From Rubrivivax sp. (GTDB taxonomy: Bacteria; Pseudomonadota; Gammaproteobacteria; Burkholderiales; Burkholderiaceae_C), in contig JAEUPB010000103.1 in the NCBI GenBank assembly GCA_016789955.1, forward strand, positions 47,420 through 111,419: DNA of 64,000 bases. Reading direction: 5' to 3'. The position numbers and the translations under genes were made by a program. Shown here piece by piece: positions 38,806 to 47,483 of the stretch (position 1 is its first letter; each line of letters begins with the position of its first letter). Below the pieces are notes generated by a model that saw only the letters and a program-made list of their open reading frames with translations, made no database searches and was not told the DNA's origin.

Positions 38806-39690
38806 TCAGCGCGGCAGCGGCGTCGCGGCCAGTGCGGCACGCAATGCCGTGGCCAGCGCGTCGCGATACGCGTCAGGGTGATGCACGTCGCCGTGCGCCG
38901 CTGCGGGCAGGCGCACGAGACGCGCCTGCCGCGCCGAGCGTGCCAGCGACAGCAGCCGCTCGCTGTGGCTGATCGGGATCAGCGTGTCGCGCTCGCCGTG
39001 CAGCAGCAGCACCGCGCCGCGGACCTCCGGCAGTGCCAGGTCGCTGCGCAACGGGTAGCGCAGCACCGGCGCCGGCACCCAGGGGTAGGCCTCGGCGGCG
39101 AGCTGCACCATGCTCGCGTAAGGCGAGACCAGCACCGTCAGGTCGGGTTGCACCTCCGCCGCGAGTCGGGCCGCGAGGCCCGTGCCCAGCGACCGACCGA
39201 AGAAGATCCAGCGCTTACCGGCATAGGCCGGCGCCACCTGGCGCCACGCGGCGCGCACGTCGTCGAGCAGCTGCGCCTCGCTCGCGATGCGGCCGCTGCT
39301 CTTGCCGTAGCCCCGGTAGTCGATCATCACCAGATCCACATTGGCGGCGCGATACAGCTTCGGATCGACGAACCAGCCCTGCAGGCTGCTGCCGTTGCCG
39401 TGCAGGTAGAACACCACGCCGTCGGGATTCGGCAGCTTGAGGTGCAGCGCGTTCAGCCGCGCGCCGGGCACGTCGATCCAGGTCTCGTGCACGTCGGCAT
39501 CGACCGGGAAGCGATGGTCCTGCGGCAAGGTGGACGGCCGGAACAGCAGCCGCTCCTGCCCGAACCACAGTGCGGCGACTGCCGCTGCCCACAGCACTGC
39601 GGCGGTGGCGGGGATGGCCATCCACCAGCGCCTGCGCATCCAGCGACGCGAGGGCTTGCGGGCAGGGGGTCGATCGAGCGTGGCGTCCAT
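38806..39690 (-). CDS. Membrane-anchored alpha/beta hydrolase
   Basis: 294 residues from ATG 39690. A basic N-terminus with one membrane span (about 24-43) is followed by an alpha/beta-hydrolase fold. Visible elements: oxyanion segment YLHGNGSS, nucleophile elbow GRSLGTG, acid LLHGERDTLIP and the catalytic His in AAAHGDVHH. This resembles the YfhR/BEM46 group of serine hydrolases facing the periplasm. Substrate unknown. It converges on the metalloprotease gene and lies 47 bp downstream of the chromate-transporter operon. Confidence 0.88.
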   Translation of the reverse strand: MDATLDRPPARKPSRRWMRRRWWMAIPATAAVLWAAAVAALWFGQERLLFRPSTLPQDHRFPVDADVHETWIDVPGARLNALHLKLPNPDGVVFYLHGNGSSLQGWFVDPKLYRAANVDLVMIDYRGYGKSSGRIASEAQLLDDVRAAWRQVAPAYAGKRWIFFGRSLGTGLAARLAAEVQPDLTVLVSPYASMVQLAAEAYPWVPAPVLRYPLRSDLALPEVRGAVLLLHGERDTLIPISHSERLLSLARSARQARLVRLPAAAHGDVHHPDAYRDALATALRAALAATPLPR

Positions 39691-39737
39691 GACGTGCAGC
39701 CTACGTGCGGACCGGCAATCCGGATGCAACCGAGCCC

Positions 39738-40295
39738 TCAGACCCAGCCGAGCGCGCCGCAGCCCGCGCCCACGGCGATGGCCCACAGCGGATTGCGGCG
39801 CGTCTTCAGCATGAACACGATCGTCGCGACGGCCAGCACCGGCGCCTGCCACGAGGTGCGGACCGGCTCCAGCAGCACCCAGCCGGTGGCAGCCAGCAGG
39901 CCGAGCGTGAGGGGCGCCAGGCCGGAGGTGAAGGCGCGCAGCGCGATGGAGTCGGCGTGGCGGTCGCCCCAGCGGCCGGCCGCCAGCGTCAGCGTCGTCG
40001 ACGGCAGCAGGCTGCCGGTCAGCGCTGCGGCCACGCCGGCCAGGCCCGCGATGTTCCAGCCCACCACCGCGACGAAGAGCACGTTGGGCCCCGGCGCGGC
40101 CTGGGCCAGTGCGATCGACGCGACGAACTGGGCGTCGGTGAGCCAGCCACGCTCGCCGACGATGTAGCGCTGCATCTCCGGCGCCGTGGTGATCGCACCG
40201 CCCACTGCCAGCAGCGACAGCAGCGTGAAGTGCAGGAACAGGCTCCACAAGCCGGCCGCGCCGAGCTGCCCGCTGCCCCACCACAGCTCAACCAC
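39738..40295 (-). CDS. chrA: Chromate transporter ChrA, second half
   Basis: 185 residues from GTG 40295, overlapping the end of the first half by 8 bp. The CHR domain is recognisable: FTLLSLLAVGGAI, then ERGWLTDAQFVASIALAQAAPGPNVLFVAVVGWNIAG, with five to six membrane spans. Short CHR proteins work as pairs of about 180-200 residues with opposite membrane topology, exporting chromate or a related oxyanion. The tail (FMLKTRRNPLWAIAVGAGCGALGWV) is also typical. The actual substrate cannot be judged. Confidence 0.85.
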   Translation of the reverse strand: MVELWWGSGQLGAAGLWSLFLHFTLLSLLAVGGAITTAPEMQRYIVGERGWLTDAQFVASIALAQAAPGPNVLFVAVVGWNIAGLAGVAAALTGSLLPSTTLTLAAGRWGDRHADSIALRAFTSGLAPLTLGLLAATGWVLLEPVRTSWQAPVLAVATIVFMLKTRRNPLWAIAVGAGCGALGWV

Positions 40296-40842
40296 GCGAC
40301 AACCTCCACCAGGCCCGCGCATAGCCGGTGCCGCCCAGCACCAGCACCACGCCGACCATCGGCCAGCGCAGCACACCCACCGCAGCGAATGTGCCGGCGG
40401 CCAGCGCGCCGCCCCAGATCCACCCGAGCGGGTTGCGCCGAAGCGCCGGCGCGAGCTTCACCGCCAGCGAGAGCACGAGCCCCGCCGCCACGATGCCCAT
40501 GCCGCGCAGAGCGCCCGCCACCCAGGGGATGTGACCGATCTGCCCGAAGGTCGCCGCCAGCAGCAGCACGATGACCAGCGGCGCCGCCATCAGCCCGGCC
40601 AGCGCCGTGTAGGCGCCGGGCAGGCCGTGGAAGCGCTGCCCGATCATCATCGCCATGTTCACGATGTTCGGCCCGGGCAGCACCTGCCCGAGCGACAGCA
40701 GTTCGAGGAACTCCTCGGGCGTGAGCCAGCCGCGCCGCTCGACGAGCTCGCGCTGCGCCACCGGCAGCACGCCGCCGAAGCCCTGCAGCGCCAGGCGGTT
40801 GAAGGCCCCGAACAGCTGCCCGAGCGACTCCGGCCGGTTCAA
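40288..40842 (-). CDS. chrA: Chromate transporter ChrA, first half
   Basis: 184 residues. The frame begins with TTG at 40842 in a TTGA overlap with the MFS gene; no ATG or GTG lies before the conserved LFGAFNRLALQGFGGVLPVAQRELVERRGWLTPEEFLELLSLGQVLPGPN motif region, so the TTG start is the best fit. Six hydrophobic segments follow. It pairs with the gene at 39738-40295, which overlaps its end. Confidence 0.85.
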   Translation of the reverse strand: MNRPESLGQLFGAFNRLALQGFGGVLPVAQRELVERRGWLTPEEFLELLSLGQVLPGPNIVNMAMMIGQRFHGLPGAYTALAGLMAAPLVIVLLLAATFGQIGHIPWVAGALRGMGIVAAGLVLSLAVKLAPALRRNPLGWIWGGALAAGTFAAVGVLRWPMVGVVLVLGGTGYARAWWRLSRG

Positions 40843-42017
40843 CGCCCCGCGCCCCCGCCCGCGGTGCGGCCCAGGCGGGCCGACAGCATCACCGCCAGGC
40901 CCATCCAGGCCAGCGCGACCGGCCACAGGCCGGTCAGCCCGGCGGCTGCCGCCATCGCGCCGCCGCCGGCTGCGCCCACGCCCTGCCCGATGTAGATCGC
41001 CGACGTGTTCATCGCCATCAGCGCCGGAGCACTGCCGGGTGCCGCGGCGGCCAGCCGCGCCTGCTGCGCCGAGTTCGCAGCGAAGCAGCCCAGTCCCCAG
41101 GGCACCAGCACCAGCGCCATCGTGAGCGCGTTGCCGGCCAGCGGCCACGCCATCAGCGAGACGGCCATCGCCAGCACCGCCAGCGTGGCGCAACTCGCTG
41201 CGCCGACGCGGTCGATGACGCGCGCGAGCAGCACGTTGCCCGCCACGCCGAAGAGGCCGAACCAGAAGAACAGCAGCCCGATGCGGCTGGCATCCGCACC
41301 CAGCACCTCGCGGTAGTAGGGGGCGAGGTAGGACATCAGCGTGAACTGCCCGGCCGCGCTGAGCGCCGTGACCGCCACGATGCCCATCAGCGGCGGGCTG
41401 GCCAGCACGGCGCGCCAGTCGCGAAGCACCAGCGGCGGCGGCCGCACGCCGTCCGGCACCGTGCGCCACACGGCCCAGGCTGCCGCCAGCGCCAGCACCG
41501 AGACCGCCGCGAAGGCCCAGCGCCAGCCGGCAGTCTCGCCGATCAAAGCGCCCATCGGCATGCCCACCACCGAGGCTACCGACCAGCCGAGGAACACCGT
41601 CGTGATCGCGCGGCCGCGCTGCTCGGGCCGGCTCAGCACGCCGATCGCCGCGGCGGCCTGAGGCGTGTACACCGCCGCGGCGAGCACGGTGGCCGCGCGC
41701 ATCGGCAGCAGCACACCCAGGCTCGGCGCCAGTGCCGACAGCGCGTGCCCGGCGGCGAACCACAGCAGCGCGCCGACCAGCAGCCGCCGGCGGTCCCAGT
41801 TGCCCATCCACACCGCCAGCAGCGGTGCACCGGCGCCCATCGCCACCGCACCCAGCGTGACGAGCTGCCCCGCCGCCGCGACGCTCACCGAGAGCGACGC
41901 GGAGAGGTCGTTCAGCGCGCCCGGCGCCACCAGCACGCCGCAGCCGATGGCCGCATTGCCCAACAGCAGGGCCCGCGCGGCCGCCGGCGCGGGGTCGCCG
42001 GCGCCGGCGGAGTTCAA
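40839..42017 (-). CDS. Major facilitator superfamily transporter
   Basis: 392 residues from TTG 42017 in a TTGA overlap with the upstream dehydrogenase gene; the family begins within a few residues of this point. About 12 hydrophobic spans are visible, with the MFS loop motif GNWDRRRLLVGALLW after span 2 and a TPQAAAAIGVLSRPEQRGRAIT region typical of drug/arabinose-efflux-like (DHA1) carriers. Substrate unknown. It is the second gene of a four-gene reverse-strand operon. Confidence 0.88.
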   Translation of the reverse strand: MNSAGAGDPAPAAARALLLGNAAIGCGVLVAPGALNDLSASLSVSVAAAGQLVTLGAVAMGAGAPLLAVWMGNWDRRRLLVGALLWFAAGHALSALAPSLGVLLPMRAATVLAAAVYTPQAAAAIGVLSRPEQRGRAITTVFLGWSVASVVGMPMGALIGETAGWRWAFAAVSVLALAAAWAVWRTVPDGVRPPPLVLRDWRAVLASPPLMGIVAVTALSAAGQFTLMSYLAPYYREVLGADASRIGLLFFWFGLFGVAGNVLLARVIDRVGAASCATLAVLAMAVSLMAWPLAGNALTMALVLVPWGLGCFAANSAQQARLAAAAPGSAPALMAMNTSAIYIGQGVGAAGGGAMAAAAGLTGLWPVALAWMGLAVMLSARLGRTAGGGAGR

Positions 42018-43021
42018 CGCATCACCTTCAGCGCATCGGGGTTGACCAGGTGGCTCGGGCGATTGGCGATGAACTCGACGATGTTCTCGAACGCTGCGCG
42101 GAAGTACATCTCGTAGCTGTCCTGCTCGACGTAGCCGATGTGCGGCGTGCACACCGCGTTCTCCAGCCGCAGCAGCGGATGGCCCTGCAGGATGGGCTCG
42201 CTCTCGAAGACGTCGACCGCGGCCATGCCGGGGCGGCCTCGGTTCAGCGCCGAGACGAGCGCGTTCTCCTGCAGCAGCTCGGCGCGGGAGGTGTTGACGA
42301 GCAGCGCCGTGGGCTTCATGCGCGACAGGTGTTCCAGGCGCACGATGCCGCGCGTGGCATCGGTCAGGCGCAGGTGCAGCGACAGCACGTCGCAGGCCTC
42401 GAAGAACGGCTCGCAGCCGGGGGCGGCGATGTGGCCGTCGGCCAGCGCCCGCTCGCGGCTGCCCTCGCTGCCCCACACCACCACCTTCATGCCGAACGCG
42501 CGGCCGTAGCCCGCGACGAGCTGGCCGATCTTGCCGTAACCCCACACGCCCAGCGTCTTGCCGGCCAGCACCATGCCCAGGCCGAAGTTCGGCGGCATCG
42601 ACGCCGACTTCAGCCCCGACTGCTGCCACACGCCGTGCTTGAGCGTGCTCATGTACTGCGGCAGCCGGCGCATCGCCGCCATGATCAGCGCCCAGGTCAG
42701 CTCGGCCGGCGCCACCGGCGAGCCCACGCCCTCGGCCACCGCGATGCCCAGCCTCGTCGCGGCCTGCACGTCGATGTGCGAGCCCACGCGGCCGGTCTGC
42801 GAGATGAGCTTCAGGCGCGGCAGCTTCTCCAGCAGCGCGCGCGGGAATTGCGTGCGCTCGCGGATCAGCACCAGCACGTCGGCATCGCGCAGCCGCACCG
42901 ACAGCTGCCCGATGCCCTTGACGGTGTTGGTGAAGACCTTGGCGTTGAACGGCTCGAGCAGCGTGGCGCACTTCAGCTTGCGCACCGCGTCCTGATAGTC
43001 GTCGAGGATGATGATGTTCAT
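42014..43021 (-). CDS. D-2-hydroxyacid dehydrogenase family protein
   Basis: 335 residues from ATG 43021 (MNIIILDDYQDAVRKL). NAD-binding motif GVWGYGKIGQLVAGYGRAFG sits mid-protein. The catalytic set is in place: Arg in NTSRAELL, Glu in ESEPIL and His in TPHIGYVEQ. It reduces 2-keto acids or oxidises D-2-hydroxyacids; the substrate is open. First gene of the reverse-strand operon with the MFS and chromate-transporter genes, 88 bp from the divergent DUF1993 gene. Confidence 0.92.
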   Translation of the reverse strand: MNIIILDDYQDAVRKLKCATLLEPFNAKVFTNTVKGIGQLSVRLRDADVLVLIRERTQFPRALLEKLPRLKLISQTGRVGSHIDVQAATRLGIAVAEGVGSPVAPAELTWALIMAAMRRLPQYMSTLKHGVWQQSGLKSASMPPNFGLGMVLAGKTLGVWGYGKIGQLVAGYGRAFGMKVVVWGSEGSRERALADGHIAAPGCEPFFEACDVLSLHLRLTDATRGIVRLEHLSRMKPTALLVNTSRAELLQENALVSALNRGRPGMAAVDVFESEPILQGHPLLRLENAVCTPHIGYVEQDSYEMYFRAAFENIVEFIANRPSHLVNPDALKVMR

Positions 43022-43109
43022 GGCCGTGCCCGGCGATTCTGCCGCGCGCCGACGCGGTCGCCGGGCCGGGGCTACGATCGCCACCCCTTTCTCACCTCAG
43101 GAGACTCTC

Positions 43110-43616
43110 GTGAGCATTTCGATGCATACGGCCAGCGTGCCCGTGTTCGTGCGGATGTTGAACAACCTGCTCACGTGGCTGGACAAGGCCCAGGCCCATG
43201 CCGAAGCGCGCAAGTTCGACACCGCCAACTACCTGGGCCTGCGGCTGGCACCCGACATGCTGCCGTTCACGCGCCAGATCCAGATCGCCAGCGACGCAGC
43301 CAAGGGCTGCGTGGCCCGGCTGGCCGGCGTCGACGTGCCCAAGTGGGACGACAACGAGGCGAGCCTCGACGACCTGCGCGCCCGCGTGCGCAAGACGATG
43401 GACTACGTGCAGTCCATCCCCGCCGACAAGATCGACGGCAGCGAATCGCGCGAGATCGTGCTGCAGATGCGCGCCGGCGAACTCCGATTCAGTGGCGAGA
43501 ACTACCTGCGCCACTACGCGCTGCCGAACTTCTACTTCCACCTGACCACGGCCTACGCGCTGCTGCGCCACGCCGGCGTGGACATCGGCAAGACCGACTT
43601 CCTCGGCAAGCCCTGA
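43110..43616 (+). CDS. DUF1993 family protein
   Basis: 168 residues from GTG 43110; CAGGAG at 43097-43102 is ideally placed for this GTG rather than for the ATG four codons later. The helical DUF1993 pattern is clear: SVPVFVRMLNNLLTWLDKAQAHAEARK, LAPDMLPFTRQIQIASDAAKG, ENYLRHYALPNFYFHLTTAYALLRHAGVDIGKTDFLG. The fold is DinB-like; no function is established. It lies 13 bp before the pirin gene. Confidence 0.9.
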   Translation: MSISMHTASVPVFVRMLNNLLTWLDKAQAHAEARKFDTANYLGLRLAPDMLPFTRQIQIASDAAKGCVARLAGVDVPKWDDNEASLDDLRARVRKTMDYVQSIPADKIDGSESREIVLQMRAGELRFSGENYLRHYALPNFYFHLTTAYALLRHAGVDIGKTDFLGKP

Positions 43617-43629
43617 CGGCAGTCGCGCC

Positions 43630-44490
43630 ATGGTGCTGCAGCCCCATCTGCGCGACCTCGGCGGCGGCTTCGTCGTGCGGCGGCTGCTGCCGGCCGCCGC
43701 GCAGCGCTCGGTGGGGCCGTTCGTCTTCTTCGACCACTTCGGGCCGATCACCGCGCAGCCGCACGATCAGCATGACGTGCGACCGCACCCGCACATCGGC
43801 TTGGCGACAGTGACCTACCTGTTCGAAGGTGCCAACATGCACCGCGACTCCACCGGCGTGGTGCAGCGCATCGAGCCAGGGGCGATCAACTGGATGACCG
43901 CCGGCCGTGGCATCGTGCACTCGGAGCGCACGCCCGACGACCTGCGCGGCACCGTGCGGCGCAGCCACGGCCTGCAGCTGTGGTGCGCGCTGCCCGCGGC
44001 CGACGAGGAGATCGCGCCGTCCTTCGCGCACACGCCGGCCGCTGCGATCCCGGCACTGGAGGTGGGCGGTGCGCGCGTGCGCGTGCTGGTCGGCGAGGTC
44101 TGGGGCGTGGCCTCGCCGGTGGTGGTGCGTTCGCCGACGCTCTACCTCGACATCGCGCTGTCGGCCGCCGATGCGCTGCCGTTGCCGCTCGCGGCCGAGC
44201 GCGCGGTCTACGTGGTCGACGGCGCCGTGCGGCTCGACGGCGCGGCGCTGCAGCCGCAGACGATGACGGTGCTCACGCCCGGCGACGAGGCGATGCTCTC
44301 GGCCGACGACGAGGCGCGCGTGGTGCTGATCGGCGGCGAGCCGCTCGGCCCGCGCCATCTGTGGTGGAACTTCGTCTCCTCGCGCAGGGAGCGGATCGTG
44401 CAGGCCGCCGACGACTGGCGGGCCGGTCGCTTTCCTGGCGTGCCTGGCGAGACCGAGTCCATCCCGCTGCCGGACAAGGGCCCGGCGTAA
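43630..44490 (+). CDS. Pirin family bicupin protein
   Basis: 286 residues. The pirin metal site is present in the N-terminal cupin: PHPHIGLATVTYLFEGANMHRDSTG, with the HxH and the later HSERTP segment. The C-terminal cupin (VYVVDGAVRLDG...) lacks metal ligands, as usual. The end HLWWNFVSSRRERI is a hallmark of the family. Pirins are iron-binding regulators or quercetinase-like dioxygenases. It forms a two-gene unit with DUF1993. Confidence 0.92.
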   Translation: MVLQPHLRDLGGGFVVRRLLPAAAQRSVGPFVFFDHFGPITAQPHDQHDVRPHPHIGLATVTYLFEGANMHRDSTGVVQRIEPGAINWMTAGRGIVHSERTPDDLRGTVRRSHGLQLWCALPAADEEIAPSFAHTPAAAIPALEVGGARVRVLVGEVWGVASPVVVRSPTLYLDIALSAADALPLPLAAERAVYVVDGAVRLDGAALQPQTMTVLTPGDEAMLSADDEARVVLIGGEPLGPRHLWWNFVSSRRERIVQAADDWRAGRFPGVPGETESIPLPDKGPA

Positions 44491-44507
44491 GCCGACCCTG
44501 GGGGCCC

Positions 44508-45359
44508 TCAGAAGCGGTACGTGCCGCGTACCGCCTGCCCGACGCGCAGCGTGCGGTCGATGCCATCGACGATCACCGCGTTCATGCCGAAGGTGATGCC
44601 GCCGTCCATGCGCGCGTCGGCACGGAAGGTGGAGAGCACGTCCGCCACGGCGTGACCCTGCTCGCCGGAGTCGGGGTCGACGCTGGGCACCGTGCAGCGC
44701 ACGCAGGGCTTCACGAGCCGCAGCACCACCTCGCCGTCGGCGGTGTCGATGTGCAGCTCGTCGAGGTGGTCCTCGTCGAACGGTTCGAGGCCGTCGAGCA
44801 CGAGGTTCGGGCGGAAGCGGCGCATGTCCACCGTCGCGTGGCCGGTCGCCGCCAGCCGCCGGTTCAGCTCGGCCAGCGATGCGCTGCCGGTGACCAGCAG
44901 CGGGAACGCGTCGGCGAAGCCGTTCTCCGCGTCGAGATCGCCGGTCCAGCGCTTGTTCGACAGGCGCCGCTGTTCCGGGTCGAAGCGGGCCAGGCGCGCC
45001 GGGCGGCCGAGGAAGTCGGTGCACCACTGCGCCGCCAGCGGGCCCATGTCGTAGGCGGCCACCTCGTCGTCCCACACGCGCACCCGGGTCGGCGCTTCGA
45101 CGCGATCCACGGCCAGGTGCAGCGCCAGCATGCCGGGGGCGCGCAGCACCACCTCCTCGTGGCGGAACGTCGTGCGGATCAGCGCCATGCGCGGCAGGCT
45201 GCGCTGGGTCAGCATGTCGCCGCGCTCGTCGACGACCATCCATTGGCGATCCAGGTCGGGGCCGGTCTCGACGAGCAGGGCGTCGGTCACCTCGATCCCC
45301 GCGCAGGACTTCACCGGATGGACGAACAGCTGGGCGATGCGGGCGGTCGTGTCGGTCAT
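44508..45359 (-). CDS. MOSC-domain protein (YcbX-like)
   Basis: 283 residues from ATG 45359. An N-terminal beta-barrel (MOSC_N: IAQLFVHPVKSCAGIEV, DRQWMVVDERGDMLTQR) is followed by the MOSC domain with the conserved Cys in LVKPCVRCTVPSVDPDSGE. Such proteins bind molybdenum cofactor and reduce N-hydroxylated compounds or transfer sulfur. It converges with pirin (17 bp gap) and diverges from the hydroxylase gene by only 30 bp. Confidence 0.92.
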   Translation of the reverse strand: MTDTTARIAQLFVHPVKSCAGIEVTDALLVETGPDLDRQWMVVDERGDMLTQRSLPRMALIRTTFRHEEVVLRAPGMLALHLAVDRVEAPTRVRVWDDEVAAYDMGPLAAQWCTDFLGRPARLARFDPEQRRLSNKRWTGDLDAENGFADAFPLLVTGSASLAELNRRLAATGHATVDMRRFRPNLVLDGLEPFDEDHLDELHIDTADGEVVLRLVKPCVRCTVPSVDPDSGEQGHAVADVLSTFRADARMDGGITFGMNAVIVDGIDRTLRVGQAVRGTYRF

Positions 45360-45377
45360 GCGGGAATTGTCGCTGCC

Positions 45378-45383
45378 TACAAT
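45378..45383 (+). promoter_or_regulatory. TACAAT -10-like hexamer close to the ubiH-like start codon
   Basis: TACAAT ends 6 bp before ATG 45390, in a 30-bp divergent gap. If used, transcription would begin at or next to the A of the start codon, giving a leaderless message; no Shine-Dalgarno is seen. No good -35 hexamer was found, so this is tentative. Confidence 0.3.
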
Positions 45384-45389
45384 CCCGCG

Positions 45390-46508
45390 ATGCGTACGAC
45401 CGATGTGCTGGTGCACGGCGCGGGTGCCGTGGGCCTCGCGTGCGGGCTCGCGCTGGCGCGCCAGGGCCTGGCGGTGACGATGCGCTCGGCCGCGCGCCGG
45501 GCCGATGCCCCGCCGGACGTGCGGGCCTATGCGCTGAATGCGCGCTCGCTGGGCCTGCTGCAGCAGCTGAAGGTGTGGGATGCGCTGCCTGCCGATGCGA
45601 AGACGGCCGTCTACGAGATGCAGGTGCACGGCGATCGCGACGACGGCCGGCTCGACTTCTCGGCCTGGCAGCAGGGCGTCGGCGAACTGGCGTGGATCGT
45701 CGATGCCGCTGCGCTCGAGACCGCGCTCGCCACCGCCGCCCGCTATGCGCCGCACCTCACGGTGATCGACGAGGCCGCTGCGGCACCGTCGGCAGTCCTG
45801 CAGGTGGTGGCCGAAGGCCGCCAGTCGGCGCTGCGCGAGCGGCTGGGCGTGGCGATGCCGATGACACCTTACGGCCAGCGCGCGGTGGCCGCGCGGCTGG
45901 TGGCGAGCGTGCCGCATTCGGGCATCGCGCGGCAGTGGTTCCGCGGCGGCGAGATCCTCGCGCTGTTGCCGTTCGATCGGCCCGAGGCCGGCTGCAGCCA
46001 CGGCCTCGTGTGGTCGGTGGGCGCAGCGCGGGCCACCGAGCTGCTGGAGATGGACACGCCCAGCTTCGAGGCCGCGCTGGCCGAGGCCACCGGCGGCGCC
46101 GCGGGTGAATTGAAGCTGTCGGGTGCGCGCGCCGACTGGCCGCTGGCGATCGGCCGCGCCGACCGGATCTGCGGGCCGGGCTGGGTGCTGGTGGGCGATG
46201 CCGCCCACGTCGTGCACCCGCTGGCCGGCCAGGGCCTGAACCTCGGGCTGGCCGATGTGGCCGTGCTGGCCGACGTGATCGCGGCCCGCGAGCCGTGGCG
46301 CGAGCTCGGCGACGAGCGGCTGCTGGCGCGCTACGCCCGCCAGCGTGACTTCCCGGTGCGCGCGATGGCCACGCTCACCGATGGCCTGTGGCAGCTGTTC
46401 GCCGCGCCGGCGCCTTGGATGCGCGTGCTGCGCAACACGGGCCTGGCCGCCGTGCAGCGCCTGTCCCCTCTCAAACGCGCACTCACGGCACGTGCGCTCG
46501 ATGCCTGA
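45390..46508 (+). CDS. UbiH/UbiF/Coq6-family FAD-dependent hydroxylase
   Basis: 372 residues. The FAD-binding GAGAVGLACGLALARQG opens the protein, and the second FAD motif GWVLVGDAAHVVHPLAGQGLNLGLADV marks the ubiquinone-hydroxylase group. These enzymes add oxygen to the ring of ubiquinone precursors. Which ring position is hydroxylated cannot be told. It is followed directly by the DsbC-like gene with a small overlap or short gap. Confidence 0.9.
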   Translation: MRTTDVLVHGAGAVGLACGLALARQGLAVTMRSAARRADAPPDVRAYALNARSLGLLQQLKVWDALPADAKTAVYEMQVHGDRDDGRLDFSAWQQGVGELAWIVDAAALETALATAARYAPHLTVIDEAAAAPSAVLQVVAEGRQSALRERLGVAMPMTPYGQRAVAARLVASVPHSGIARQWFRGGEILALLPFDRPEAGCSHGLVWSVGAARATELLEMDTPSFEAALAEATGGAAGELKLSGARADWPLAIGRADRICGPGWVLVGDAAHVVHPLAGQGLNLGLADVAVLADVIAAREPWRELGDERLLARYARQRDFPVRAMATLTDGLWQLFAAPAPWMRVLRNTGLAAVQRLSPLKRALTARALDA

Positions 46509-46521
46509 AGCCGACCCCACC

Positions 46522-47361
46522 ATGACCCATCCCTCGATCCGGACCGCGCTGCTGGCGCTCGTCATCACCGCCGGCGGCATCGCCGCCTGCGACGCCCGCG
46601 ACGCCCAGGCCCAGGCGGCGCCAGCCAAGGGCAAGCCGGCCGCCGCAGCCACCGCGTCGGGCGACGGCCATGCGCCTGCGCCTGCGGCCGTCGACGCGCA
46701 GCTGCGCAAGGTGCTCGCCGAGCGGCTGCCCAAGCTGCCGAAGATCGACGAGGTGCGCACGTCGCCCGTGGCCGGGCTGTACGAGGTGCGCTTCGGCGGC
46801 ACCGAGATCATCTACGTCGATGCCAGCGGCCAGTTCCTGATCCAGGGCAACCTGATCGACACGGTCTCGATGGCCGACCTCACCAGCGACCGCATCGAGA
46901 AGATCACCGCCGTCGACTTCGGCAAGCTCCCGCTGAAGGATGCGATCGTCTTCAAGCAGGGGAAGGGCGAGCGCCGCATGGCCGTGTTCGTCGACCCGAA
47001 CTGCGGCTACTGCAAGCGCTTCGAGCGCGAACTGGTCACGCTCGAGAACGTCACGATCTACTCGTTCCTGATGCCCATCCTCGGCCCCGATTCCTCGGTG
47101 AAGTCCCGCGACATCTGGTGTGCCGGCGACGCCTCCAAGGCGTGGCGGGCCTGGATGATCGACGGCGTGGCGCCTGCCAAGGCCGGGGAGAAGTGCGACA
47201 CCGCCGCGCTCGACCGCAACGTGGCCTTCGGCCGCGACCACCGCATCAACGGCACGCCGGCGCTGCTGTTCGAGGACGGCGCGCGCAAGAGCGGCGCGCT
47301 GCCGATCAAGATGGTCGAGGAACTGCTGACCAAGGCCGCCGCCGCCGCGAAGAAGAGCTGA
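46522..47361 (+). CDS. dsbC: DsbC-like periplasmic disulfide isomerase
   Basis: 279 residues from ATG 46522; an ATG at 46501, overlapping the previous gene by 8 bp, is a possible alternative. The signal segment (TALLALVITAGGIAAC) carries IAAC, which fits a lipobox, so the protein may be lipid-anchored rather than soluble. After an Ala/Pro spacer comes a DsbC-type dimerisation domain (YEVRFGGTEIIYVDASGQFLIQGNLID) and a thioredoxin fold with active site CGYC (FVDPNCGYCKRFE) and a cis-Pro loop (INGTPALLFEDG). It reshuffles wrong disulfides in the periplasm, kept reduced by DsbD in known systems. Confidence 0.92.
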   Translation: MTHPSIRTALLALVITAGGIAACDARDAQAQAAPAKGKPAAAATASGDGHAPAPAAVDAQLRKVLAERLPKLPKIDEVRTSPVAGLYEVRFGGTEIIYVDASGQFLIQGNLIDTVSMADLTSDRIEKITAVDFGKLPLKDAIVFKQGKGERRMAVFVDPNCGYCKRFERELVTLENVTIYSFLMPILGPDSSVKSRDIWCAGDASKAWRAWMIDGVAPAKAGEKCDTAALDRNVAFGRDHRINGTPALLFEDGARKSGALPIKMVEELLTKAAAAAKKS

Positions 47362-47380
47362 GGTGAAACGGACGACCCCC

Positions 47381-47435
47381 GGCCGTCTGGCGGCCGCCCC
47401 CCTGGTCGCCTGGGGCGACCGGTCCCCGCGGGGAC
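47381..47435. repeat. Three consecutive perfect inverted repeats (REP/BIME-like)
   Basis: In the 122-bp gap after dsbC: GGCCG-TCTGG-CGGCC (47381-47395), GGTCGCC-TGG-GGCGACC (47404-47420), and the perfect palindrome GTCCCCGCGGGGAC (47422-47435). No T tract follows. The dense stacking resembles extragenic palindromic elements and could also end or stabilise the dsbC transcript. Confidence 0.45.
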
Positions 47436-47483
47436 TCCCGTGTCACGTGTCTTGGGTGGCGCTCGGCACCATGGCCAACTGAC

